A stretch of 64,000 nt of DNA from contig DATBIM010000090.1 in the NCBI GenBank assembly GCA_036556905.1, positions 35,419 to 99,418 on the forward strand. The letters run 5' to 3'. The position numbers and the translations under genes were made by a program. Source of the stretch: 40CM-4-69-5 sp036556905 (GTDB lineage: Bacteria > Methylomirabilota > Methylomirabilia > Rokubacteriales > CSP1-6). The notes beneath the pieces are model-generated. The model did no database searches. It had not been told where the DNA came from and worked only from the letters and a program-made list of their open reading frames with translations. Below, in pieces: positions 15,955 to 25,155 of the stretch (positions are counted from its first letter, which is position 1; each line of letters begins with the position of its first letter).

Positions 15955-17151
15955 TTGGACCTCACGCTGAACCCGGAGCAGGAGGCCTTTCGGACCCGAG
16001 TCCGCGGCTGGCTCAAGACGAACATCCCCTCCGAGTGGCGGTCCCGCATGGCGGCCAGCGCCGACGTGCCCCGCCCCGAGGCCTACGATCTGCTTCGTCG
16101 CTGGCAGCGCAAGCTCTACGAGGCCGGCTTCGTCGGACTGACCTGGCCCAGCGAGTACGGGGGGCAGGGGCTCACGTTCCTGGAGGAGATGATCCTCCAC
16201 CAGGAGATGGCGCTGGCCAAGGCGCCACCCATCCTCAACATCCTCGGCGTCGGCATGGCCGGGCCGACGATCGTCGCCTATGGCACCGAGGCCCAGAAGC
16301 AGCGTTATCCGGCGAAGATCCTGTCCTGCGAGGAGATCTGGTGCCAGGGCTACTCCGAGCCCAATGCCGGCTCGGACCTGGCCTCGTTGCAGACCCGCGC
16401 CGTGAAGGACGGCGAGCACTGGGTGATCAACGGCCAGAAGGTGTGGACGTCGCTGGCCCACGTCGCCGACTGGATGATGTTGCTGGCCCGCACCGATCCC
16501 GAGGCCCCGCGGCACAAGGGAATCACCTACTTCCTGCTGGACATGCACGCGCCCGGCGTCACGGTGCGGCCGCTCCGGCAGATCACCGGCGACCCCGAGT
16601 TCAACGAGGTCTTCTTCGACAACGTTCGGGTCCACGAGTCGCAGATCCTGGGCGGGCTCAACAACGGCTGGCAGGTGGGCCTCACCACCCTCATGTACGA
16701 GCGGCTGGCCCTCGGGTTCGGCCTGCAAGTGCGGTTGCGCATCGCTCTGGACGGTCTCGTGGAGCTGGCCCGGAGAATGGAGAAGGACGGCCGCGTCATC
16801 ACCAAGGATCCGGTGATGCGGCAGAAGATCGCCCAGCTCTGGATCGAGACCGAGTGTCTGAAGTACACCGGGGCCCGGGCCATCACCCGGCTGCTGCGGG
16901 GCGAGATGCCGGGGCCGGAAGCCTCCACGGGCAAGATGATCTGGGTCGACACTCACCAGCGCCTGCAAGAGCTGGCCATGGAGATCCAGGGCCCCTATTC
17001 GCAGCTTACCCGCGGCTCGGACTGGTCGGTGGAGGGCGGGCTCTGGCACTATACCTTCCTCCGCTCGCGCGCCAACTCCATCGAGGGCGGGACGACGGAG
17101 GTCCAGAAGAACATCATCGGCGAGCGGGTCCTGGGTCTGCCCAAGGGCTAA
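15955..17151 (+). CDS. Acyl-CoA dehydrogenase, catalytic-type subunit
   Basis: A 398-residue flavoprotein that starts with TTG at 15955, five bases after a perfect AGGAGG (15944-15949); the ATG within that site is out of frame. FAD-binding features are GYSEPNAGSDLASL in the middle domain and the WTSLAHVADW loop. Near the C-terminus NSIEGGTTEVQ carries the Glu that serves as catalytic base in this branch. It is co-transcribed with a second acyl-CoA dehydrogenase 33 bases downstream that lacks that Glu. Together they likely form a heteromer of the kind known for steroid or bulky side-chain beta-oxidation; substrate unknown. Confidence 0.93.
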   Translation: MDLTLNPEQEAFRTRVRGWLKTNIPSEWRSRMAASADVPRPEAYDLLRRWQRKLYEAGFVGLTWPSEYGGQGLTFLEEMILHQEMALAKAPPILNILGVGMAGPTIVAYGTEAQKQRYPAKILSCEEIWCQGYSEPNAGSDLASLQTRAVKDGEHWVINGQKVWTSLAHVADWMMLLARTDPEAPRHKGITYFLLDMHAPGVTVRPLRQITGDPEFNEVFFDNVRVHESQILGGLNNGWQVGLTTLMYERLALGFGLQVRLRIALDGLVELARRMEKDGRVITKDPVMRQKIAQLWIETECLKYTGARAITRLLRGEMPGPEASTGKMIWVDTHQRLQELAMEIQGPYSQLTRGSDWSVEGGLWHYTFLRSRANSIEGGTTEVQKNIIGERVLGLPKG

Positions 17152-17184
17152 CCGCCCGCTGGTCGCCATCGCGGGAGAGGGTCC

Positions 17185-18324
17185 ATGAATTTCGGCTTCA
17201 GCGACGAGCAAGAGCTGCTGCGCGCCACCGCCCGGAAATTCCTCGAAAACGAGTGCACCTCGGCCTTCGTGCGGCAGCGCATGGAGGAGGCGGCGGGGGT
17301 CACCGACGAGTTCTGGGCCAAGCTGGCCGAGCAGGGCTGGCTGGGGCTCGTCTATCCCGAGCAATATGGGGGCAGCGGCCTGGGGTTCGTGGATCTGACC
17401 GTGCTCATGGAGGAGATGGGGCGGGTAGTGATGCCGGGGCCCTATCTCTCTACGGTGCTCCTCGCCGGGTTGACGATCCTGGAAGCGGGCACGGCCGAGC
17501 AGAAGGCGGCCTGGCTGCCCCGGATCGCCAGCGGCCAGGCCAAGGCGGCGCTGGCCTGGGCCGAGCCCAACGCTCGCTGGGACGCCGCCGGCGTCACCGT
17601 CGGCGCCAAGCCCGTGGGCGGCGACTGGGTGCTCAACGGCACCAAGCTCTTCGTCCTCGACGCCCATCTGGCTGACCTCCTGGTCGTCGTGGCCCGCACA
17701 GGCGACGGCAAGCAACCGGAGCAGGGGGTGAGCCTGTTCCTGCTGCCCAGGGGGACGGCGGGGCTGGAGGTGAAGCTGCTGCCGACGATGGACCAGACGC
17801 GCAAGCTCTGCGAGGTGAGTCTGCGCGATGTCCGGGTGCCCGGCACCGCGTTGCTCGGGCCGCGCGATGGGGGCTGGGCCCCCCTCAGCCGTGTCATCGA
17901 CCGGGCGACGGTGGCGCTGTGCGCGGAGATGTGTGGCGGCGCGCAGCGGGTGCTGGACATGACCGTGGAGTACGCCAAGGTCCGGGTGGCCTTCGGGCGC
18001 CCCATCGGCTCCTACCAGGGCGTCAAGCACAAGGCCGCCGACATGCTGGTCGACGTCGAAAACGCCAAGTCACTCACCTACTACGCGGCCTGGGCGGTCG
18101 ACGAGAACGTGCCGGAGGCGCCGCTGGCCGCCTCCATGGCCAAGGCCTACTGCTCGGACGCGTTTCGCAAGGCTGCGGGCACGGGCATCCAGCTGCACGG
18201 CGGCATCGGCTTCACCTGGGAGCACGACCTGCACCTCTACTTCAAGCGGGCGAAGTCCTCGGAGTTCACCTTCGGTGACGCGACCTATCACCGGGAGCGG
18301 GTGGCCCAGCTGATCAATCTGTGA
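17185..18324 (+). CDS. Acyl-CoA dehydrogenase, partner subunit without catalytic Glu motif
   Basis: A 379-residue acyl-CoA dehydrogenase-fold protein. It keeps the AWAEPNARWD and LFVLDAHLAD regions and the helical C-terminal domain (QLHGGIGFTWEHDLHLYFKR, in part). Where the upstream partner has IEGGT it has TFGDATYH, so the usual catalytic Glu is missing. This is expected of the non-catalytic or FAD-contributing half of a heteromeric enzyme. The ATG at 17185 is preceded by GGGAGAGGG. Its stop abuts the convergent arylsulfotransferase-like gene. Confidence 0.92.
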   Translation: MNFGFSDEQELLRATARKFLENECTSAFVRQRMEEAAGVTDEFWAKLAEQGWLGLVYPEQYGGSGLGFVDLTVLMEEMGRVVMPGPYLSTVLLAGLTILEAGTAEQKAAWLPRIASGQAKAALAWAEPNARWDAAGVTVGAKPVGGDWVLNGTKLFVLDAHLADLLVVVARTGDGKQPEQGVSLFLLPRGTAGLEVKLLPTMDQTRKLCEVSLRDVRVPGTALLGPRDGGWAPLSRVIDRATVALCAEMCGGAQRVLDMTVEYAKVRVAFGRPIGSYQGVKHKAADMLVDVENAKSLTYYAAWAVDENVPEAPLAASMAKAYCSDAFRKAAGTGIQLHGGIGFTWEHDLHLYFKRAKSSEFTFGDATYHRERVAQLINL

Positions 18325-19425
18325 TCACGCGCGGCGCGCGCGCTCGATCTCGGCCGCGCTGTAGCGGAAGGCCCGGAAGATGAAGTTGTTGAGCCCGAAG
18401 CGCGGCGACTGACCGAAGTGCGGGCTCACGTACTCCCACACCACCTCGCCCCCGCTGGTCACCTCGAAGATGCGGCCGAAGCAGCCCTCGCAGATGAGCG
18501 TGTTGCCGTTCGGCAGCCGCTGGGCCCCGGAGATGTACGGGCTGAAGAAGTTGAAGGGGACAGTCTCGCGATACTCCCAGACGATCTTGGCGCTGCCCGG
18601 ATCGACCTCGATGACCCGTGAGTATGGCCAGGGGTTGTCCTGACGGTGGGTGCCATTGTCGAAGATGAGCAGGTGGCCGTTGGGCAGGGGTCGGGGATCG
18701 TGCTGCTGGGCGAGGGTAGGCGGGCCGAGCTTCCAGGCCAGCCGGCCGGTCGCCCGTTCGATGATGGCGACGGTGGAGATGTTGCGGAAGCTCACCACCA
18801 GGTTGCCGTCGGGCAGCTCGGCCACGGTGTTGCCATGGGTCCACTCCTCGCGACGATCCTGGGGCGTGATGCGATCGATCGCCGGATCCATGTGCTCCCA
18901 GCTGTGCCACTCCCACACCGGCTCGCCGCCGATCGTGACCTCCACCAGATAGTCGGCGTACATGTCGCCGTTGTGCTCGGTGCCGGCCAGGCCGCCCTGG
19001 ATGCGGGGGATGAGCTCACGGGGGAGCTTCTCCATGCAGAGGAGGATGACGTTGCCGTTGCCGAGCTTGCGCGCGTCGTGATGATGATCGGGGTGGTGCA
19101 CCTGCCAGAGGACGCGACCTCGCCAGTCGACTTCCATCACCACGCCGGCCTTGAAGCCGCGCTGCCAGAGCGGCAAGCGCTCGACCTCGGCCCCCGGCTT
19201 GCCTCCGTACAGCAGGTGCCCGTTGTCGAGCAGGTAGCCGTAGAGCCCGGGGGGATGGGGCATGGTCCACGTGTGCACCCCTCGGCCCTGCATGTCGATG
19301 AGGTGCACGGTGCCGTCGCCGAACATCGGGGCGAACAGGGTGTAGCCGTCATAGGCCAGCGCCGGATCGTACGCTTTGAGCCCGGTCCCGAGGCGTCGGA
19401 CCTTCTGCTGGTCCACGGTGGTCAT
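18325..19425 (-). CDS. Arylsulfotransferase (ASST)-like beta-propeller protein
   Basis: A 366-residue beta-propeller. Repeated blade endings such as LPNGHLLIFDNG, LPNGNTLICEG and LPDGNLVVSF, each near a WEY or WEW tryptophan motif, are typical of the arylsulfotransferase family. No signal peptide is seen at the start chosen, which has AAGGAG six bases upstream. Classical ASST moves sulfate between phenols in the periplasm through a His; here HHPDHHHD and WTHGNT supply candidate histidines, but the activity is unproven. A structural or lactonase-like role is possible. It is convergent with the acyl-CoA dehydrogenase pair, with the stops side by side. Confidence 0.75.
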   Translation of the reverse strand: MTTVDQQKVRRLGTGLKAYDPALAYDGYTLFAPMFGDGTVHLIDMQGRGVHTWTMPHPPGLYGYLLDNGHLLYGGKPGAEVERLPLWQRGFKAGVVMEVDWRGRVLWQVHHPDHHHDARKLGNGNVILLCMEKLPRELIPRIQGGLAGTEHNGDMYADYLVEVTIGGEPVWEWHSWEHMDPAIDRITPQDRREEWTHGNTVAELPDGNLVVSFRNISTVAIIERATGRLAWKLGPPTLAQQHDPRPLPNGHLLIFDNGTHRQDNPWPYSRVIEVDPGSAKIVWEYRETVPFNFFSPYISGAQRLPNGNTLICEGCFGRIFEVTSGGEVVWEYVSPHFGQSPRFGLNNFIFRAFRYSAAEIERARRA

Positions 19426-19482
19426 GGTGACTCCTTCTGGTCCGCGTGCGGCAGCGGCGTCGTCTGGCTAGAATGAAGTGTC

Positions 19483-20316
19483 GTGACCACGCCCGTTGAT
19501 CCCAAGCCGGCGGCCTCCGTCCTGCTGGTGCGTTCCGGCGCGCCCCTGGCCCCCGAGCCGCTCGAGGTCTATCTCATCCGCCGCCAGAAGGGAATGAAGT
19601 TCCTGGGCGGGTATTATGCCTTTCCCGGGGGCAAAGTGGATCTCGCCGATGCCGCGCCCGAGGCCCTCGCCCGCTGTTACGGCCTGCGCCCCGAGGCGGC
19701 CGCGCGCGCCCTTGACGAGGTCGCTCACTCGGAGCTTCCCGCCCTGGCCTACTGGGTGACGGCAGTCCGGGAGCTGCTGGAGGAGAGCGGGCTGCTCGTC
19801 GCCTGCGACAGCCAGGGCCAGCCCATCGACGCCAGCGACCCGGCGGTCGCCCACGCCGTGGATGACACCCGCAAGGCGCTCATGGCCGGTGAGGCGTCGT
19901 TCGCGAGCCTGCTCGAGCGCCGGGACTGGTACGCGGACCTGCGCCCCTTCCGCTACCTGTCGCACTTCGTCACGCCGACGGCGAGCCCGATCCGGTTCAG
20001 CGCACGCTTCTTCCTGTGCGCCGTGCCGGCCGGGCAGCGCCCTCGCCTGTACACCGAAGAGACTTCCGAAGGCTTCTGGATCATGCCGGGGGAGGGTTAT
20101 CGTCGGTTCCGGGCCGGTGAGATGGCGATGGCCGAGCCCGCCGAGTACGGGCTCGGCTATCTCGCCCAGTTCGAGTCGGCCCAGCGCCTGTGGGAGGCCC
20201 ACGCCGACTACCGCGGGAAGTTCGAGGGGACCATCGATCGGATCGATACCTTCTGGAAGGACTTCGACTGGGCCCGGAACCGGGGGCGCGCCCCCGGGGC
20301 CCGGGGGGAGTCGTGA
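19483..20316 (+). CDS. NUDIX hydrolase
   Basis: A 277-residue NUDIX-fold protein starting at GTG 19483. The NUDIX helix is RELLEESGLL near residue 97, preceded by the FPGG strand-turn at about residue 48; an insertion of about 40 residues lies between the two, as in the NUDT19/RppH-distant CoA-diphosphatase-like group. The extended C-terminal region is helical. The family hydrolyses nucleoside diphosphates linked to a moiety; the substrate cannot be told. It is divergent from the arylsulfotransferase-like gene and followed closely by a LigB-type gene. Confidence 0.88.
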   Translation: MTTPVDPKPAASVLLVRSGAPLAPEPLEVYLIRRQKGMKFLGGYYAFPGGKVDLADAAPEALARCYGLRPEAAARALDEVAHSELPALAYWVTAVRELLEESGLLVACDSQGQPIDASDPAVAHAVDDTRKALMAGEASFASLLERRDWYADLRPFRYLSHFVTPTASPIRFSARFFLCAVPAGQRPRLYTEETSEGFWIMPGEGYRRFRAGEMAMAEPAEYGLGYLAQFESAQRLWEAHADYRGKFEGTIDRIDTFWKDFDWARNRGRAPGARGES

Positions 20317-20360
20317 AGAAAACTTGGCGATGACCGCGGTCTGACGCCACCCTAGGCGCG

Positions 20361-21209
20361 ATGGGTGACCTCATCGCCGTCTACCTCACGGTCCACGCTC
20401 CGACGTATTGCACGTACGAGACGGCCCTGGCGACCCAGGTCGTGCACCCCGACGTTCAGGCGGTGCGCGATGGCCTGGTGGCCCAGGGCCGGCACCTGGC
20501 CGCGCTTCGACCGGATGTCGTCGTCATCAACTCCTGCCACCTGGTCACGACCCTTCCGACCGTCGTCGACGGCACCACCCGCCACCGGGGCGTGCTGACG
20601 GCCCAGGAGGCTCCCGACCAGATCCGCGGCGTCGACTACGACTTCCCGGGCGACTATGAGCTGGCCGCGGCCGTGGTCGACCAGGGCCGCGGCGCCGGAG
20701 ACCTCGGCACGCTGGCCAACGACGTGCACTACCCGCTGGACTACGGAACCGTGATGCCGGTCGTATGTTATCTCGACAGGACGCAGCGGACCCCGGTCGT
20801 GCCGGTGTCAGTGACACTGGCCAGCGATCTCGAGGAGTGCTTCCGCTGGGGCCGGCACATCGTGCGGGCCATACGGGGCCTACCCCGGCGTGCCGCCTTC
20901 GTGGCCAGCGGCAGCCTCTCCCACAAGGTCGTGCGCGTGCCCGGGAAGTGGCCGAGCGCGGAGGATCAGGAGCTGGACCATCGCTTCGCGCGGATGCTGG
21001 CGGACGGCGAGTACGAGAAGCTCTGGAGGTGGCTGCCCGAGTATGCGTGGATCGTGCAGGCCGAGATGGACGGGCGGCACCTGGCCATGATGCTGGGGGT
21101 CATCCTCGAGTCCGGCCTCCGGTTCACCGCCACCGCCCACGGCTATGGGCCCGCCTCGGGAAGCGGCAACTACGTCATCTCGCTCGCCGCCCAGGGCCGG
21201 CAGCCCTGA
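20361..21209 (+). CDS. LigB-type class III extradiol dioxygenase-family protein
   Basis: A 282-residue protein of the LigB/class III ring-cleaving dioxygenase superfamily. The Fe ligands look preserved: His12 in VHAP, His60 in NSCH and Glu235 in QAEMDG. His188 in SGSLSHK matches the catalytic His of LigB. The usual DHG motif is LDYG here (Tyr128), so the second active-site His is replaced by Tyr. It could be a dioxygenase with altered chemistry or a different enzyme on the same fold (AmmeMemoRadiSam/MEMO-like relatives exist). The C-terminal SGSGNYV motif is retained. Confidence 0.82.
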   Translation: MGDLIAVYLTVHAPTYCTYETALATQVVHPDVQAVRDGLVAQGRHLAALRPDVVVINSCHLVTTLPTVVDGTTRHRGVLTAQEAPDQIRGVDYDFPGDYELAAAVVDQGRGAGDLGTLANDVHYPLDYGTVMPVVCYLDRTQRTPVVPVSVTLASDLEECFRWGRHIVRAIRGLPRRAAFVASGSLSHKVVRVPGKWPSAEDQELDHRFARMLADGEYEKLWRWLPEYAWIVQAEMDGRHLAMMLGVILESGLRFTATAHGYGPASGSGNYVISLAAQGRQP

Positions 21210-21291
21210 GCCCCTCGCCTGGACGTCGCCGGGCCCGTTTGCTAGACTCCGCGACGGCTTCCGCAACACAACTCCGAGGGGAGGTACTACC

Positions 21292-22467
21292 GTGGTGATT
21301 GCCCTCCGTGGTTTCGTCATCGGGCTCCTCGCCACCGCCCTGGCCGCGACCCCGGCCCCGGCCGCCGAGACCGTGAAGATCGGGTTCATCACCTCGCTCT
21401 CCGGCCCGGCCGGAATCATCGGCAAGCACATGAAGGACTCCGTGGAGCTGGCCCTCGACCACCTGGGTCGCAAGGTCGGCGGGCTGGACGTCGAGGTGAT
21501 CTACGGGGACGATCAGCGCAAGCCCGACGTCGGCAAGCAGCTGGCCGACGAGATGCTCAAAAAGCACCGGGTGCACTTCGTGAGCGGGATCATCTGGTCC
21601 AACGTCATGCTGGCGGTGGCGCCGACCGTCACCCAGGCCGGCACGTTCATGATTGGTACCAACGCCGGTCCTCACGAGCTGGCCGGCAAGATGTGCCACG
21701 AGCTGTTCTTCACAACCTCGTGGCAGAACGATCAGACGCCGGAGGCCATGGGCAAGTACATGTCGGACCAGAATCTCACCGACGTGTACGCCATGGCCCC
21801 CAACTACGCCGCCGGCAAGGACATGATCTCGGGGTTCAAGCGCTACTTCAAAGGCCGGGTCGTCGACGAGGTCTACACCAAGCTCGGCCAGCAGGACTAC
21901 CAGGCCGAGATCAGCCAGCTCCGGGCCAAGAACCCCAAGGCCGTGTTCGTCTTCTACCCGGGCGACATGGGGATCCAGTTCGTGAAGCAGTACGTGCAGG
22001 CCGGACTCCGGGAGCAGATTCCCCTGTACTCGGTCTACACCATCGACGAGGTGACGCTGCCGGCGCTCAAGGACGTCGCCCTCGGCATCGTCGAGACGCG
22101 GTACTGGAGCCCGGATCTCAAGAACGACGCCAACCGGAAGTACGTCAGTGACTTCCGCAAGAAGTTCGGGTACACCCCCTCCTTCTACGGAGCCCAGAGC
22201 TACGACGGAATCTTGCTGATCGACTCCGCGGTCCGGGCGGTCAGGGGCGACCTCGCCAACAAGAAGGGCATGATCGCGGCCATGCGCAAGGCCGACTACA
22301 AGTCGGTTCGCGGTCCGTACACCTACAACGTCAACCACTTTCCCATCCAGAACTTCTACCTGCTCAAGACCGTGAAGGGGGCCGGGGGCGACGTGGAGAT
22401 GCAGATCCAGAAGACGGTCTTCGAGGCCCACAAGGACGCCTACCACCGGGAATGCGGGATGAAGTGA
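21292..22467 (+). CDS. Branched-chain-type ABC transporter substrate-binding protein
   Basis: A 391-residue periplasmic binding protein of the LivK/Peripla_BP_6 family. The GTG at 21292 has GGAGG seven bases upstream and opens a signal peptide (core IALRGFVIGLLATALAA, cleavage near APAAE). The mature N-terminus VKIGFITSLSGPAG is typical, with an N-lobe GDDQRKPDVG and a C-lobe FYGAQSYDGI. It is the first gene of a five-gene liv-type importer and is followed by an intrinsic terminator. Relatives bind amino acids, amides, aromatic acids or other organics, so the ligand is not predictable. Confidence 0.93.
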   Translation: MVIALRGFVIGLLATALAATPAPAAETVKIGFITSLSGPAGIIGKHMKDSVELALDHLGRKVGGLDVEVIYGDDQRKPDVGKQLADEMLKKHRVHFVSGIIWSNVMLAVAPTVTQAGTFMIGTNAGPHELAGKMCHELFFTTSWQNDQTPEAMGKYMSDQNLTDVYAMAPNYAAGKDMISGFKRYFKGRVVDEVYTKLGQQDYQAEISQLRAKNPKAVFVFYPGDMGIQFVKQYVQAGLREQIPLYSVYTIDEVTLPALKDVALGIVETRYWSPDLKNDANRKYVSDFRKKFGYTPSFYGAQSYDGILLIDSAVRAVRGDLANKKGMIAAMRKADYKSVRGPYTYNVNHFPIQNFYLLKTVKGAGGDVEMQIQKTVFEAHKDAYHRECGMK

Positions 22468-22491
22468 TCGGGCCCCGCCGGGGGGACCGTC

Positions 22492-22522
22492 GGGGCGCGG
22501 GAGCACCGCGCCCCTTTTCTTT
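22492..22522 (+). terminator. Intrinsic terminator/attenuator inside the liv-type operon
   Basis: GGGGCGCGG (22492-22500) pairs perfectly with CCGCGCCCC (22506-22514) around a five-base loop and is followed by TTTTCTTT. This is the clearest Rho-independent terminator in the window. It lies between the binding-protein gene and the permease gene, so partial read-through would give much more binding protein than membrane parts. Confidence 0.85.
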
Positions 22523-22530
22523 ATGCTGAC

Positions 22531-23460
22531 GTGTCGATGAACCTGCTGCTGATCCTGGAGCAGGCCTTGAACGGCCTGCAGTACGGCGTGACCCTCTTCC
22601 TCATGGCCGCCGGTCTCACGCTCGTGTTCGGCATCATGAATCTCGTCAACCTGGCCCACGGCTCCCTCTACATGGTGGGCGCCTATCTGGCCACGACCTT
22701 CTATCAGTGGACGGGCTGGTTTTTCGGCGGCGTGGTCCTGGCCCTGGCCGCGACGCTCCTGACCGGGATCGCCCTGGAGATGGTCGCGCTGAGGACCCTC
22801 TACGAGCGCGACCACCTCGACCAGGTGCTGGCCACCTTCGGACTCATCCTGTTCTTCAACGAGCTGATCGCGATTGGGTGGGGGCGGGCCGCGCTCTACA
22901 CCGGCCTGCCGGCCTGGCTCGGTGGTCACGTGCCGGTGCTCCCCGGTGTGCGCTACCCCGTCTACCGCGCAGTGGTCATCGTGGTGGGTCTGGCGGTGGC
23001 GGCCCTGCTCTGGGCGCTGGTGGCGCGCACGCGCGTGGGGATGCTCATCCGCGCGGGCGCCAGTAACCGCACCATGGTGGCCGCGCTGGGGATCAATATC
23101 CGCCTGCTGTATACGCTGGTCTTCGGGATCGGCGCCGCCCTGGCCGGCCTGGCCGGACTCATGGCCGGGCCCATCTACGCGGTGCAACCCGGCATGGGCG
23201 AGGAGATCCTCATCCAGGTGTTCGTCGTCATCGTCATCGGGGGAATCGGCTCGATCCGCGGCGCCCTGGTGGGCGCCATCATCGTGGGGATGGTCGACAC
23301 GCTGGGCCGGGCATTCCTCAAGCCCACGCTGGCCACGTTCCTGTCACCGAGCGCCGCCGACAGCGCGGGCCCGGCGCTGGCCTCGATGCTCATCTATCTC
23401 CTGATGGCGGTGGTGCTCTTCGTGCGCCCCCAGGGGCTGTTCCCGGTCCGGGCCCGCTAA
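22531..23460 (+). CDS. livH: Branched-chain-type ABC transporter permease LivH
   Basis: A 309-residue membrane permease. It begins with GTG at 22531 (an ATG two codons later is also possible) and shows about eight transmembrane helices. The segments NLAHGSLYMVGAY and GGIGSIRGALVGA are characteristic of LivH. It starts just after the terminator and is followed by livM after two bases. It forms the translocation pore with LivM. Confidence 0.94.
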   Translation: MSMNLLLILEQALNGLQYGVTLFLMAAGLTLVFGIMNLVNLAHGSLYMVGAYLATTFYQWTGWFFGGVVLALAATLLTGIALEMVALRTLYERDHLDQVLATFGLILFFNELIAIGWGRAALYTGLPAWLGGHVPVLPGVRYPVYRAVVIVVGLAVAALLWALVARTRVGMLIRAGASNRTMVAALGINIRLLYTLVFGIGAALAGLAGLMAGPIYAVQPGMGEEILIQVFVVIVIGGIGSIRGALVGAIIVGMVDTLGRAFLKPTLATFLSPSAADSAGPALASMLIYLLMAVVLFVRPQGLFPVRAR

Positions 23461-23462
23461 CC

Positions 23463-24407
23463 GTGACGCCGTCACGCCGCACCGTGGCGCTGGTCGCCGG
23501 CGTCCTGGTCCTCGGGCTAGTCCCGGTGGCGGCCGCCCTGTTCAACCAGCCGTTCTACATCGACCTCTTCCGGCGCATCATGATCTTCGCCATCGCCGCC
23601 CTGAGCCTGGACCTGATCCTCGGCTATGGCGGCATGGTCTCCTTCGGGCACGCCGCCTACCTCGGAATCGGCGGCTACGCCGTGGGGATCCTCACCCACC
23701 ACGGGGTGCCGAACGGCTATCTGCAGTGGTCTCTGGCCATCCTGGCTTCGGCCCTGATCGCGCTGGTGATCGGCGCCATCTCCATCCGGACCAGTGGCGT
23801 GTACTTCATCATGATCACGCTGGCCTTCACCCAGATGCTCTACTACCTGGGCATCAGCATCGAGGAGTACGGGGGGGACGACGGCATGCGGCTGGCCAGG
23901 CGCAGCCAGTTCCCCGGCGTCATCGATCTGTCTGACGCCACCGCGTTCTATTACCTGGTGCTCGGCATCCTGGTGCTGTTCCTGTTCTTGAGCCACCGGA
24001 TCGTCAACGCGCGCTTCGGCATGGTCATCCGGGCGGCCCGTTCCAACGAGGCCCGCACGCTGGCCATCGGCTTCGCGCCGTACCGCTACAAGCTGGCCGC
24101 GTTCGTGATCGCCGGGGCGATGGGAGGCGTGGCCGGCGCGCTGCTCGTCAATCACACCGAATACCTCACCCCCGAGTTCATGCACTGGACGCGCTCGGGC
24201 GAGATCATGTTCATGGTCATCCTCGGGGGCATGGGCACCCTGGTCGGTCCCCTCGTCGGCGCACTCGTGTTGCTGCTGCTCGAAGACGTGCTGTCGGCGT
24301 GGACGGTGCACTGGCAGATCATCCTGGGTCCCTTCCTGGTGCTGGTCGTGCTCTTCGGCAAGCGTGGCCTGGTGAGCCTGCTGCCCGGCGGCGCCGGACG
24401 TGGCTGA
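23463..24407 (+). CDS. livM: Branched-chain-type ABC transporter permease LivM
   Basis: A 314-residue membrane permease with GTG start. Helices include LSLDLILGYGGMVSFGHAAY (part) and the LGGMGTLVGPLVGA segment near the C-terminus, both typical of LivM. It overlaps the ATPase gene livG by eight bases, so translation is coupled. Confidence 0.94.
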   Translation: MTPSRRTVALVAGVLVLGLVPVAAALFNQPFYIDLFRRIMIFAIAALSLDLILGYGGMVSFGHAAYLGIGGYAVGILTHHGVPNGYLQWSLAILASALIALVIGAISIRTSGVYFIMITLAFTQMLYYLGISIEEYGGDDGMRLARRSQFPGVIDLSDATAFYYLVLGILVLFLFLSHRIVNARFGMVIRAARSNEARTLAIGFAPYRYKLAAFVIAGAMGGVAGALLVNHTEYLTPEFMHWTRSGEIMFMVILGGMGTLVGPLVGALVLLLLEDVLSAWTVHWQIILGPFLVLVVLFGKRGLVSLLPGGAGRG

Positions 24408-25155
24408 GCCCCTGCTCGAGATCCGCGGTGTGACCAAGCGCTTCGGCGGCCTCGTCGCCACCAACCATGTCGATCTCGACATCGTGGAAGGGCAGACGCA
24501 TGCGCTCATCGGGCCCAACGGTGCGGGCAAGACGACGCTGATCGGGCAGCTGGCGGGCGAGCTACGGCCCGATGCCGGGCGCATCCGGTTCGGGGGCGAA
24601 GACATCACCGGGCTCTCGACCCCGGCCCGCTCGATCCGGGGCCTGGCGCGATCCTTTCAGATCACCAGCGTCTTCCGGGAGTTCACTGCGCTCGACAACG
24701 TGGCGCTGGCCGTGCAGGCTCATGCCGGCTCGAGCTTTCGCTTCTGGCGTCCGGCCGGGAGCGATCCCGCGCTGCGGACACCGGCGCTCGAGATCTTGCA
24801 GGCGGTGGGCCTCGGCCCGCGGGCCGACGTCAGCGCCGCCAGCCTGGCCCACGGCGAGCAGCGACAGCTGGAGATCGCCATGGTTCTGGCCACCCGGCCC
24901 CGGCTTCTGCTGCTCGATGAGCCCATGGCCGGCATGGGCGCCGAGGAGTCGCAGCGCATGATCGCGTTCCTGCGCGGGCTCAAGGGCCGCCACACGATCC
25001 TCCTGGTGGAGCACGACATGGACGCGGTGTTCGCGCTGGCCGATCGCATCTCGGTGATGGTCTATGGTCGACTCATCGCCACGGGCGCGCCCGAGGACGT
25101 GCGCGCGAACCCCGACGTCCGCCAGGCCTACCTGGGCGAGGAGGAGAGCCCCTGA
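24400..25155 (+). CDS. livG: Branched-chain-type ABC transporter ATP-binding protein LivG
   Basis: A 251-residue ATPase with Walker A GPNGAGKTT, the LARSFQITSVF Q-loop region, signature LAHGEQRQLEIAM and Walker B LLLLDEPMAGM. The GTG start lies inside the livM 3' end. It overlaps livF by one base (TGATG). Confidence 0.95.
   Translation: MAEPLLEIRGVTKRFGGLVATNHVDLDIVEGQTHALIGPNGAGKTTLIGQLAGELRPDAGRIRFGGEDITGLSTPARSIRGLARSFQITSVFREFTALDNVALAVQAHAGSSFRFWRPAGSDPALRTPALEILQAVGLGPRADVSAASLAHGEQRQLEIAMVLATRPRLLLLDEPMAGMGAEESQRMIAFLRGLKGRHTILLVEHDMDAVFALADRISVMVYGRLIATGAPEDVRANPDVRQAYLGEEESP

Noticed and set aside
15907..18030. 707-codon minus-strand frame opposite the acyl-CoA dehydrogenases
   Set aside because: The plus-strand genes have full family motifs and good ribosome binding sites; the antisense product has none.
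21175..23187. 670-codon minus-strand frame opposite the importer genes
   Set aside because: Antisense to a clear binding protein and LivH; composition typical of shadow translation.
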